From Hsuehochloa calcarea (lineage: Eukaryota; Streptophyta; Magnoliopsida; Poales; Poaceae): a stretch of DNA of 64,000 nt. The position numbers were made by a program, and so were the translations under genes. The notes beneath the pieces were generated by a model. The model did not search any database, was not told the DNA's origin, and was given only the letters and a program-made list of their open reading frames with translations. The stretch spans positions 44,481,662 through 44,545,661 of the forward strand of contig CM070604.1 of the NCBI GenBank assembly GCA_036346395.1. The letters are read 5' to 3'. This document shows positions 46,321-56,627 of the stretch, piece after piece; within the stretch, counting starts at the first letter, position 1, and the number at the start of each line of letters is the position of its first letter.

Positions 46321-49300
46321 ATGTCCAACCCCGACTCGACCACCCCAACTACCACCTCCTCCTTGCCTCCCGCCGCCGCCTCCCACGCCCACGCCCACGC
46401 CCACGCCGACCACACCCCGCTTTGCCGCTCCTGCGGCGCGCCCACTGCGGCGCCCCCGCCCGCGCCCTGGACCGCGTCATCCGACTCCCCGCCGCCCGCC
46501 TACCGCCCCATCCGCATGCCGGCCATCAACGCGCCCACCAACACCGCCGCCATCGTCCTCTCCCCGGTCCCGCAGCCCCTCCCGGCGCCGCACGCCGCGC
46601 CGCCCTTCGCCTTCCAGGCCCCCGCCAAGCGCATCGGATCCCCCGATGACATCGCCCGTTTCCACGCCTCCGTCCACGGCCGCCACTTCCTCGGCTTCGT
46701 CGCCGCGCTCTCCGCCTCCGTCCACGGCCGCAAGCTCTCCGTCCCGCTCCCGTCCCCGCCCTCCCCCGCCGTCTCCGCGCTCCTTGACCTCATCTCCGCG
46801 CTCTCCGCCGTCGTCAAGTCCACCCCGCCGTTCCCGCACAACTCCCGCTACGGCAACCCCGCCTTCCGCCTATGGCTCGAGAAGCTCACCGACTCCGCCA
46901 ACGAGCTGATCGCACGGATCACGGCCACTGCCGTGTCTCCCTCGGACCTCACCGGCGCCGAGGTCGAGCTCGCGCCCTACCTCCTTGACTCCTTCGGCAA
47001 CGCCACCCGCATCGACTACGGCACGGGGCACGAGACCAACTTCGCCGCCTTCCTCTACTGCCTGGCGCGACTCGGTCTCATTACCGAACCCGATTACCCC
47101 GCGGTCGTGCTGCGAGTCTTCGCCGCCTACCTCGACCTCATGCGCACGCTGCAGGACACGTACCTGCTGGAGCCTGCTGGCTCGCACGGCGTGTGGGGGC
47201 TCGACGATTACCACTTCCTGCCCTTCATATTTGGGGCTGCCCAGCTGATTGATCACAAGTACATGAAACCCAAGTCGATCCACAATCCAGATATAATGGA
47301 GAACTTCTCAAAGGAGTACATGTACCTGGCGTGCGTGGCATATGTGAAGAAGGTGAAGAAGGGGCCCTTCGCGGAGCACTCGCCAATGTTGGATGATATC
47401 AGTGGTGTGCCAAATTGGAAGAAGGTGAACAGTGGGCTGCTTAAGATGTACAAGGCTGAGGTGCTTGAGAAGGTGCCGATCATGCAGCATTTCCTCTTTG
47501 GTTCACTCATCAAATGGTATGGATCATGAACACTCTTTAATTTATCTTGTGATGTATTTGGTGCCCAACTGCCCATGATTGGATCCTGTTGGTTACAATA
47601 CGGACCTGCTAGCCTCCTAGAATATGTCCCTGCTATTTAAGCATTATGAGAATTCAAAATAGTCAAGATCTAACTAGAGCATGCATATTTTGTTTGAAAT
47701 TATAAACGCTGGAAAGAAGTACAATTGAAAAAAGAAGAGAAATAAATCCAACAATCTGCAGGACTGGTTTCAGTATGTGTTGATTTGGAGTAAAAAAATA
47801 CTTTGTGAAGAAGTGTTTAAGGTGTCATGTTAAAAGAATAATGCTGTTCCTGTTTTTGTTTAACCATTTCCAAGTGAAAATATACGTCTTTAAACTGGAG
47901 GAATTTCGAATTTACCAGATGCCATTTTGATGCATTTTATGGCTGCTTAACAAATTAGTTATAGAGCATCCGATTATAGTATTATAGTGAGTCAAGGTCT
48001 AAGCAAACCTGTGGTTGTTCACCATATCAAAATGGAAAATGGAAAATGGATGTCATTTGCCGTGCTTTTTTCAAGTTTTTTATACAAGTAATCCTTTAAA
48101 AGTGATTTATTGATCCTGTAGTCTGCTCAATTTGTTGCATGAATCTAGCATTGCAATGTTAAAACTTGGAAGTAGGGACAACTCACTGGTGATCCTGTAA
48201 ACTGATTAAGACCAGTTTGGCATTGTGGTGCTATGCTGCCTGAATCTAGTTAGTTAAGATAATCTTTACCAGCAAATTTTTTCTGTTATCGCTCTAAAAT
48301 ATGCTATCAGTTAGAATACACCCAAAATCTGTAACATAAAAGTATAGAATAAAAGCCATCACAATGCCAAATGAAGCCCTAAGCTATGCCTAAGTAGCTA
48401 ACTCTGTATTGGATTGGCAGAGACATGGTCAAATAGCTGTGCTTTCAGATTATATGTACAATCGAATGATCTATCATTTATGTTCTGCAAAAGAGATGGC
48501 CAAAAGCGGTTGTGGTTTTACCCTAGTCTTTTGAACTCTTTGCGCTCTCATTTTCATGGAATTTCCAATCCATTGTTGTTGAGCCCGTATGTTGGGAAGA
48601 GTAGCCTTGATCTGTTGATCACCAGTTGGCTATCCACAAGGACCAGCAAATTAGGTAAACCAGTCATCTTCTTCAACTTGTAAGGGAATGGAATTGGACA
48701 AAGTGAGATAGGCTTGTATAAAACTGGAAAATAGTTATCTTTCCTAGCATGAAGGATGAGAAGAGCGGTAGAATTTTAACCAATGCTAGATGCTTTCCAG
48801 TAAAAAGAAATGCTAGATGCTTCTCTTTTAACACGTGAAGAGAATTTAACCCAAGCAACGGGGATCCATTGCAAACAGAAGATTTTTCTGCGCTTAAAGA
48901 GAGCTAAATTTTGGCAGGTCAGTTTAACTAGGAGGAAATTACTTCAACACTAATTTTCTTAGCTATTTCTGTAGTTATTTCTTTCTTATGACACAAAACA
49001 TAAGTTCCATCTCTGGTTTGCTCTAGTACGGCAAAGATACTGCTTCGATTAGTTTGTAAATACTCAGCAGTACAACGGCACCAAGGTTTATGCTGTTATT
49101 TCAGCGAAATAGGCAATGTAGCATAAACATATGGGCTATGGCACAATAATAGAAAGCAACATTGGAAAATGATTTCCTTAGCTTCGCAACATGTTACATT
49201 AGTGGCAAATAAGTAATGCTGGAGTACGCAGAATTGGATAGTGCTGTGCATATAGCTTATAGCGTAAAAATTATAGTTTGATTTGTTTGTGTCGTTCTAT

Positions 49301-52300
49301 GAACCAAAGACTCTGCAATTGTGCGAAGGACATCAACTTGAACATGAGGTAAATAAATAGAACCCCAGAAAGGATGATGTTTCTATGGTGGTATCATAAT
49401 AATGTCGCAATTCATGTTTTCAGCAAAAAAGAAAAAAAAGGTTAGAACACAACTAAGGAACAATGTACTTGTTATGTGCTGGAATTACTATTCATGTACG
49501 TTAACAGTATTGGTACAGTAGCATCGGGATTAGTTAATTAGGAAGGTTTTCTATTGTTAGGAAGATTATCTATTGGTTAATTAAGAAGATCTATTTCCCT
49601 AGATAGTTGATTAGTTTCCGTATATATGGATTAGTTAATTAAGGAGGTTATCTATTAGTCAGAAAGGTTATCTAGTAGTCAGGAATATCACATATTACTT
49701 AAGAAGGTTATCATTTAGATTGATTTTATCCATAATTGTTAGAAGAACCCTCTATATAAGGAGACATATTATAATCATTGGGATAGGCAATAATATGAAT
49801 TAGTCTCAATACTCTTAAGTCCCTTTCCCTAGTCTAGATCCTTTCTACTCCAGCAAGGCGCCCTCTCCTCCAAGCGTCATTCTACCTCTAATCGCTGTCG
49901 TCAGTCTCCTTTCCACGCTGTTTATCCCTATTAATGTACTAGCCCAGCTGCCCTGCACGACTGGACCTGGTCGTAGACCTAGTCGTGACAACTTGGTATC
50001 AGGGCCTACCGTTGCATCGACCATGTCAGGCAACGGAGGTTTCGACCCTCCGAATACGGGCGCGATATTCGCTCAGCTCATCGCTCGGTTCAACACCATG
50101 CTCCTGACGATAGACAACCACAGCGCTCAGCTCGTCACCATCAACCAATTGGAAGACCATAACGCGCGATTGGCACACATGGAGATGATCAAGGTGGGCA
50201 AACCAGGGACTGTCACACCAAGGGACGGCTTACTCGCCGTAGCCCCCTCAGCGATCATTGCCGCACCGGGCGATGGCTTTCTCGGCGCAGCCCCCGCGAC
50301 AGTCGCCACCATACTAGAAGATGGCTTGCTCGGTGTAGGCTCTATGTCATAGTTTTCCCCACCAACGGCGACACTGCACCCAACAGCAGCGACTGCGTCG
50401 TGTCCAACGGCAGCGGAGCTCCAAGGCGAGGTGACGACTCATCAGGCTAAGGCGGCGGAGCACCAAGGCGCGACAGCGGCATTGTAGCCTGGAGCTCTAG
50501 CAGCCGCAGAACCATCCAAGAGAACGCTATAGGTTTCCTTGGTGAAACCCTATCAAAGGGTGGGTTGGCACTTGTGCTGGTATGATGGGCCGCATCAACA
50601 ATCGGGCTTCCACTTCAAGCATGTGGAGACGGCAATCTTCGAGGCGTTGACATACTCTAGCATGGCAGGGAGCCAGAAGCGCTATACTCATGGTTATTAA
50701 GGCGGTAAGGCGAGGCGAGACGACCCACCCCCTTCACACCTTTTAAGCGGTAAGGCGTGAGGCGAGTCGACGCCTTACCACATCCTAAGGCGAGGCTACA
50801 TAGGATTTAAAAATATAGGTTTTGAGGAATCATCCAATATATATTAAGTGATAGTTGTTTTGTTAAGTGATATATATTAAAAATGCCCAACTAAACCATT
50901 CCAACCGCCCTTTGCCTCGCCCACCTCACGCCTGCATACCTTGCCTACCGCCCGCCTCCTCTTATCCCGCGCCTGACCGACGGAGCGTGAGCCCTTCCTC
51001 TTTTTCCCCTGCCTGCCTCCCCTTTCTGGTCGTCTTCTTCGGCAGGGAAAGCGGCGAGCGGCCGAGCGCCCGCCTCCCTCCACGCCCCTTCGCTCGCCTC
51101 CCTCCACACCCCTTCGCCCGTGCCACCTCCTCGGTCCTCCCTCAGCACCGCCTCCTCGGCCCTCCCTCAACGCTGTCCCACGCCGCCTCCTCGGTCCTCC
51201 CTCAGCACCGCCTCCTCGGCCCTCCCTCAACGCTGTCCCACGCCGCCTCCTCGGTCCTCCCTCAACTCCGACCCGCGTCGCCTCCTCGGTCCTCTCTCAG
51301 CGTCGCCTCCTCGGTCCTCCCTCAACGCCGGTCGGTCCTCCCTCGGCGCCCACTCGCGCCGCCTCCTCCGGTCCTTCCTCAGCAACAGCGCTGGCCCGCG
51401 CCGCCTCCTCTGGTCCTTCCTCAGTGGCAGCGCTGGCTTGTGTCATGCTGCCTCCCCTCCCCTTCTTCCTCACTGGCCTTAGCGACGCCTTAGGCCTAAG
51501 GCGGGGGCGACGCCTTGCTCGCTGGCGGCGCCTTAGTGCTTAGGCGATGCTTAGGCGACGCCTTAATAACTATAGCTATACTTCGTTGATGTGAGGCTTC
51601 CAAGGGTTGCAGTCATGGCCGCCGCCACAGTTCGAGGATGAGCTGCTTGTTGAGGAGCGAAGAAGTTGTTATGTGCTGAAATTACTATTCACACGCGTTA
51701 ACAGTATTTGATACTGTAGCGTCAGGATTAGTTAATTAGGAATGTTTTCTATTAGTTGGGAAGATTATCTATTAGTTAATTAAGAAGATATATTTCTCTA
51801 AATAGTTGATTAGTTTTCTTATATATGGATTAGTTAATTAGGAAGGTTATCTATTAGTTATAAATGTTGGAAGGTTATCTATTAGTTATAAATGTTATCT
51901 AGTAGTTAAGAATGTCACCTATTACTTAGGAAGGTTATCATTTAGATTGATTTTATCCATAATTGTTTGAAGAGCCCTCTATATAAGGAGACTTATTGTA
52001 ATCATTAGGGTAGGCAATAATATGAATTAGTCTCAATGCTCTCAAGTCCCTCTCCCTAATCTAGATCCTTTTTACCCCAGCAAAGCGCTCTCTCCTTCAA
52101 GCGTCGTTCTACCTCTAACCATCGTTGTCGGTCTCCTTTCAACCGTCTTTATCCCTAGTACATGTACTAGCTGAGCTGTTCTGCACGACTACAACCTTCA
52201 GCTAAGGTCTGGTCGTGAACCTAGTCGTGACAACAGATTTGATTGTAAACTTGGTCGTGACAGTACTGCACTCAAATGGAGGAACAAAATATTTACTGAC

Positions 52301-52878
52301 ATGCTTAGACAACTATCTATCCAAGTTTAGCTTCAACTAACGCACTAGATGTGAGAGGTTTTTGCTGCAAACTTCTACAAAAAGCATTGTCATTTCGGTC
52401 AAACAAACTGTAGTAAACAAGTAACCGCAATCGCATATAGATATTTGACGTTGAGTATGTACAACGTCCAAAACCTAACCATGAAAAACCCAGATTGATC
52501 TCAATGAACATGAAGGACTAACTAGGGCTATGCAAGGTTTCACTGTGGAGGTTCAACAAGGAAGAAAATATTAGGGCTATGCAATCCTTTGTTCTCTTGG
52601 TGCGCTATCTATATGTTATACTAGTAGAGAGCACGTGTTGTTTTCGTATTCCGTAGATATCTCGCATCTAAGTTGAAAGTACAGAACTATACTGGTACCT
52701 GGTACGGAACACATGGTAAGGACCATCCGTGTCCGTGGGCGGTACATTTTGTTACTTTCTACTTGATCAGCGGACCTGTACCCTCCTTACTGCATCATAA
52801 ATTAATGTGTCGTTACCATTTTGTGATGTGATGTGACATTTGATCGCTGTGCTCCATTTTATCAGGGAGGAGGACTGA
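46321..52878 (+). CDS. PTPA: Serine/threonine protein phosphatase 2A activator (PTPA)
   Basis: PTPA is a peptidyl-prolyl isomerase-like chaperone that loads and activates the PP2A catalytic subunit in cytosol and nucleus, using ATP. The CDS is exon 1 at 46321-47516 and exon 2 at 52866-52878, 402 residues. The conserved domain runs from about residue 101 to 399, with SFGNATRIDYGTGHETNF (224-241), GVWGLDDYHFLPF (290-302) and GSLIKW near the end. The first 100 residues are Pro/Ala/Ser/Thr-rich with an (HA) run at 22-29 and look disordered. The start at 46321 was chosen because it begins the plant-type N-terminus; an in-frame ATG at 46108 would add 71 unlikely residues. The coding 5' end is very GC-rich. 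If the intron were retained, the frame would stop at 47527-47529. No disabling change is seen. Confidence 0.9.
49470..49990 (+). mobile_element. 5' LTR of the intronic element
   Basis: 521 bp, TGTTATGTGCTG to GTCGTGACA. Contains CTATATAAGGAGAC near 49752, a likely TATA box, and repeated GGTTATCTATTAGTYA words. Confidence 0.8.
49994..50005 (+). other. Primer-binding site of the intronic element
   Basis: TGGTATCAGGGC, three bases after the LTR end, matches the initiator Met-tRNA site with one change (CAGAG to CAGGG). Confidence 0.75.
50023..50352 (+). CDS. Short gag-like frame of the intronic element
   Basis: A 109-codon frame starting MSGNGGFDPPNTGAIFAQLI, with a helical segment (ARFNTMLLTIDNHSAQLVT) and then alternating Ala/Gly/Pro-rich repeats (DGLLAVAP, DGFLGAAP, DGLLGVGS). 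The position just after the primer site and the N-terminal style suggest the start of a truncated Gag. No zinc knuckle or protease follows. The assignment rests mainly on position. Confidence 0.4.
   Translation: MSGNGGFDPPNTGAIFAQLIARFNTMLLTIDNHSAQLVTINQLEDHNARLAHMEMIKVGKPGTVTPRDGLLAVAPSAIIAAPGDGFLGAAPATVATILEDGLLGVGSMS
50689..51574. mobile_element. hAT-like non-autonomous transposon nested in the LTR element
   Basis: 886 bp flanked by an exact 8-bp duplication GCTATACT (50681-50688 and 51575-51582), the size made by hAT transposases. The ends are near-perfect inverted repeats: CATGGTTATTAAGGCG on the left and, read inward from the right, TATAGTTATTAAGGCG (14 of 16 match). AGGCG/CGCCT words are repeated near both ends, as expected for hAT subterminal binding sites. 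No transposase is encoded; the Pro/Ser/Leu-rich open frames come from tandem C-rich repeats. Confidence 0.85.
51121..51240. repeat. 60-bp tandem repeat inside the hAT-like element
   Basis: 51121-51180 and 51181-51240 are two copies of a 60-bp unit that differ only near the start. Each holds two CGCCTCCTCGG-CCTCCCTCA half-units, and further half-units continue with decay to about 51420. Confidence 0.85.
51668..52262 (+). mobile_element. 3' LTR of the intronic element
   Basis: 595 bp. It matches the 5' LTR along its length but has an extra segment before its end. Its final GGTCGTGACA repeats a GTCGTGACA about 30 bp upstream, and the GTACT TSD follows the outer copy. The extra length looks like a small duplication of the LTR end. 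Confidence 0.8.
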
Positions 52879-53240
52879 AGCCATCTCCGTGATCTCTCTT
52901 GCCTTGAGGCAAATCTCCAAAGCATACACCATGATCTGCAGGTACCTTCTCTGTGATGCAAAGACTGTTGTTACAGCGATGTTGCTTCAATGTCAGTACA
53001 AGACAGACCTATAGAAGCTCACTTCCCATCTAGGGTAATGGGCTTCTGGTTAGGAGATGTATGCTTTCTGCGTGCTAGTGTAGTGTAGTGTTTCATCACA
53101 CTGCTATGGTGCTTAAATTCTGGAACTTGTATGTTCCTGCTCAGCTTACATTGCCTTGGGGATTCCTTTGAGGACAAGCTACGCTAGTAGTATTAAATAA
53201 TACACTGTATTGAGGCTTTTGGTGTACTCGATGACTAGAG
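52866..53240 (+). other. PTPA last exon: 13 coding bases and probable 3' UTR
   Basis: The coding part is 52866-52878 (TGA at 52876-52878). The following unique sequence looks like a 3' UTR; TTAAATAAT near 53192 is a possible poly(A) signal, and repeat sequence begins after about 53270. A GCAG|GTACCT word near 52940 might be a further splice site but is unproven. Confidence 0.55.
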
Positions 53241-53470
53241 TGAAACAGCTTCTGTTGCTGGTGAAAGGCGACTTTTTTAAAATAATATTATTTTAAAAGA
53301 AAGTTACAAAACTAAATAGTCGCCCTAGAATATTACAAAACTAGGTTCATGTCGCCAGTTCATCTGGCCAGAATCCTATCGTCAAGGACCCTGTTTGCTC
53401 CTTGTCGCTGGTTCAACTCCTTGTCGTCAGTTGAACTGATGACAGGAAGTGAACAATGTTCATGTCGCTA

Positions 53471-53697
53471 GTTGAATTGGCGACAGGAACACACTCTCCC
53501 CTATAAAAGAGCACAACTGGTGACAGGAACACTCTCCTTTATAAAAGAGCGTTGAAACCCTAAAATTAGGATAAAACTCACTTTTATTCAGAAAAAGAGG
53601 AGGAATTGAACTGGCAACAGAAACACACTCTCCCCTGTAAAAGAGCGTTGAAACTCTAAAATTCGGGTAAAACTCACTTTTATTCAGAAAAGGGAGA
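53471..53697. repeat. About 92-bp tandem repeat with TATA-like words
   Basis: Two full units (53514-53604 and 53605-53697) and one partial unit (53471-53513) share ACACTCTCCYYTATAAAAGAG, then GTTGAAACYCTAAAATT and ACTTTTATTCAGAAAA. TATAAAAG lies at 53502-53509 and 53540-53547, some 340-380 bp before the first MULE codon, so these units may be its promoter region. TGTCGCCAGTTGAAC-type words precede them from 53349. Confidence 0.65.
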
Positions 53698-53884
53698 GAA
53701 GCTAGTGAAGCGCTGCCTGTTTGGTCACCCACCTATCAGGTAAATTTTTTTACCGAATGGATTTCATAGTTTAGATGTACGGTTATGTAATGTAGTATGT
53801 TGTACATAATACTTTTCGGTGGTAGTCTAGTTTGAGATATGTGGTTAATCATAGAAATCTTTTTTACGGTGCAGTGCGTTAAAT

Positions 53885-56627
53885 ATGTCGGACGTCGCCA
53901 ATTTTAAAATTTACTATGGTCAGGGGACTATTCTTGAGGGTCTCGAGGGGATTGATTTGCGTTATTTTCAACCGGCAACCGAGCCCCTGCCAAGAGCAGA
54001 GGGGCGTATATAGGGCGCTGCGATGTAGTGGTTGTTTCACTCATTTCAAGTGGACCATGATGTGTATGATCTGAGATTGAGTTGTCTTGCCCCTTGAGCA
54101 GCACAACGCACATATTGGGAGTTGGTGCAGCTCAAGGGAATAAGGTCATAGCAGTCATATGTACGCATAGCATGGGAGGGAGGGTGAGATTTAGTCATTC
54201 TGGTCCAGGCATATGCCAAGCCCACTCCTGCATTTGTGGGTGAACAAGAAGGGGTTGGTGATGCCGAGGAAGAAGTCGGGGACTCCAACCATAGCGTGGC
54301 GCACACAATCGCCGAAGGTCTGGAAGTAGCTGGTCCTGTCGATGAAGACCTTGTAGAAGGAGCTCCTTCAGTCAGGCAAGCTAGTGGGCTTGCTGACGAG
54401 GGTGAGGAGGTGGAAGCCCTTGTGCAAAGAATGGATCTCGAAGACCGGAACTACATGGCATTATCAGAAGATGAAGGATTCGACGACGAGAATGATGTGA
54501 ACCAGTAGGTGGTTCCATCTGAGTGGAATATATACTAGTTCGACAACCTCGTCGTCAACGAAGGCTCCCATGTGTCATGTGCCGTAGAAGTACGACCAGA
54601 GCGAGGTCAAACAAGGAGTTATGTACAAATGCAAGGAGGCCGTGCAGGAGGCGGTCAAATTCTAAGCCTTATCGGTGCGACGTACATTCATAGTCGTCAA
54701 GTCTAACCTAAGATGCTACGACGTGAAGTGCGACATAGAGGGATGCCCTTGGTGAGTGCACGCATTCCAGCTTAAGTGGGACACCTACTGGAAATGCTCT
54801 ATAGTTGTCCCACACACATGTGTCGTTGCTGAGTAAGTGCAGTCCCACAGGGATCTGTCATCAGGCTTCATCGCCAACCTTATGTATAGTGAGATTGTGG
54901 ATAATCTAGATTTTGAGCCATGATCCATCATTCGGGCGGTTGATGCAATGTTCCAGTAAACAATCAGCTATGCCAAGGCTTAGAGAGCAAAACAGAAGGC
55001 ACTGGAATCAATATTCGGCACGTTTGAGTATTCCTACCACAACTTCCCCGGGCTACTTTGAGTCATACAAGACAGGAATCTCGGCACTTATGTCGATATT
55101 CAAGATTCTACACATCCGAAGTGGGCCAATAAGAGGGTATTGCAGTAAGCATTTTTTTTACCTTTGGTCCATACATCAATACATTCTGGCAATGCTATCC
55201 AATCTTTTGCGTGGATCGGTGGATGGCACATTCCTGATCGAAAAGTACAATGGTCAAATACTGACTGCAATAGCGACGGACGGGAACAATCAATTTCTTC
55301 CCGTAGCATTTGCTTTCGTGCAAAGCGAGAACACGGACAGTTGGTTGTGGTTCCTGAAGAATGTGAGGATTTCTGTTGTACAGGGCTGCCCCAACGTATG
55401 CATCATACATGATCGATATGCAGGCTTGCTGAGTGCAATAACTCAGCTACAACAAGGAGAGAACGAACAACTTCTGTAGGCGGATCTGTAGAGCCGGTGG
55501 TGTATAAGGCGCTTGGGTGCAAACTTCTATAAGCATTTCCGCAACAAGGGCTTGATGAACCTGTTCAAGCGGTTGTGCAACTAGAACCAGCAGCGAAAAT
55601 TTGAAGTACTCTGGAAGATTCTGGATGAGTGGATCTAGACGTATAGAAGGGGGCAGCAAAAAGGGCCGCCTCAAGCACTGATCAGGCCCCCGAAGCATTG
55701 TCATAGCTACCCATAGATGGTCCTAGTGTGACGAGGAAGACGGGGTGCAGGTGTAATGCTTCTCGAACTAGATTGAGCACGAGCCTAAAGAGAAGTGGTC
55801 ATTGCTACATGACGAGTGGTGCACGATATGGTGTTATGACAATCAATCTTGCTGAGGTGTACAATTAGGTCATACACGGGCAAGATGTCTCCCTTTGGTT
55901 GGTATTGTAGAGGTAATTCTCCACGCTACCACAAACTACTTTGTTGACAGAAGCAACAACGCATCGCTCGCCATGGCAAATGACAGAGTATTCTACTCCG
56001 CCATGATCACCAAGTATATAGAGGAGAAGAGCAAGAAGGGTGAGATGCATCACGCATTCAAGATGGGCACAAGGGAGCTTCACTTTGAGATAATGTGCAG
56101 TGATAAAGGACGCCGCGGGACGAACCGCGAGAGAATCACCCATGAGTGCATACTACGCCGTGCTAGTTGCGTATGCACTTGCAACCAGCCCTTTCTTCTG
56201 CATAGGCTTTACTCCTATGTCATGGCTGCATATTCAACGGTGGCGCAGCATCCTGTGCAGTACCTTTCTAACTATTTCAACAAGGAGGAGGTGATGCAAA
56301 CCTGGAGTGCAAATATGTATGTTTACACCGTGGTTGGCCATTTCACTGACCATCCAATATGGGAGCAACTAATCTGGACCGCAGACATTGATAAGCTCAA
56401 GGTAATGGTTGGCCAGCGACCGGTACGGCGCATCAGAAATGACATGGACAAAGCAGAAGGTGGGCTGTCGTACAAAGAAGTGCTCCATTTGCAGCGAGTC
56501 TGGGCGCACCTTCAAGAAATGCCCCACGAGAAATCCTCAGAGCGAAGAAGACATCGACACTCCGGACGTCCTCGCGGGGACCTCATCTGATCGCCCGACT
56601 CGAGGCAGTCCACATGGGGGATGTTGA
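53885..56627 (+). pseudogene. Mutator-like element (MULE) transposase relic
   Basis: MURA-type parts in order: an N-terminus at 53885 (MSDVANFKIYYGQGTILEG), an acidic linker (54236-54508), the MuDR DNA-binding domain near 54600-54840 (SNLRCYDVKCDIEGCPW, then a stop), the transposase core at 55190-55480 (Asp in SVDGTFL, Asp in IIHDRYAG) and a C-terminal region at 55895-56590. The SWIM finger has CVCTCNQPFLLH, but the later Cys and His are replaced in RLYSYV. The terminal knuckle CSICSESGRTFKKC has Arg where His belongs. Stops and frameshifts are frequent throughout, so no active enzyme is possible. Terminal inverted repeats could not be paired. Confidence 0.85.

Larger units (their letters stand above)
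49470..52262 (+). mobile_element. Non-autonomous LTR retrotransposon in PTPA intron
   Basis: A complete element with TSD GTACT (49465-49469 and 52263-52267). LTRs at 49470-49990 and 51668-52262 both begin TGTTATGTGCTG. It has a tRNA-iMet primer site (49994-50005), a purine-rich stretch GAGGAGCGAAGAAG just before 51668 and a short gag-like frame, but no protease, RT or integrase. It lies in the same direction as PTPA. Without the nested element at 50689-51574 its internal region is only about 0.8 kb, so it depends on another element's enzymes. Confidence 0.87.
47517..52865 (+). other. PTPA intron (5.35 kb) with nested transposons
   Basis: The donor is AAATG|GTATGG at 47517 and the acceptor is TTTTATCAG|GGAGG at 52865. 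Both split the Trp codon after its second base, and the frame continues as Trp-Glu-Glu-Asp-stop, a plausible PTPA C-terminus. 47530-49464 and 52268-52864 are unique AT-rich intron sequence without open frames worth noting. The 49470-52262 part is an inserted LTR element. The acceptor is predicted by eye, so RNA evidence would be needed to confirm it. Confidence 0.7.

Noticed and set aside
45956..46909. Long overlapping plus-strand frames over the PTPA exon
   Set aside because: Pro/Arg/Ser-rich shadows of the GC-rich PTPA frame; only the frame starting at 46321 carries the PTPA domain.
51121..51420. CRISPR-like regular repeats
   Set aside because: The repeats are directly adjacent, with no unique spacers, and the context is a plant transposon.
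50867..51493. 208-codon Pro/Ser/Leu-rich frame
   Set aside because: Translation of the C-rich tandem repeats inside the hAT-like element.
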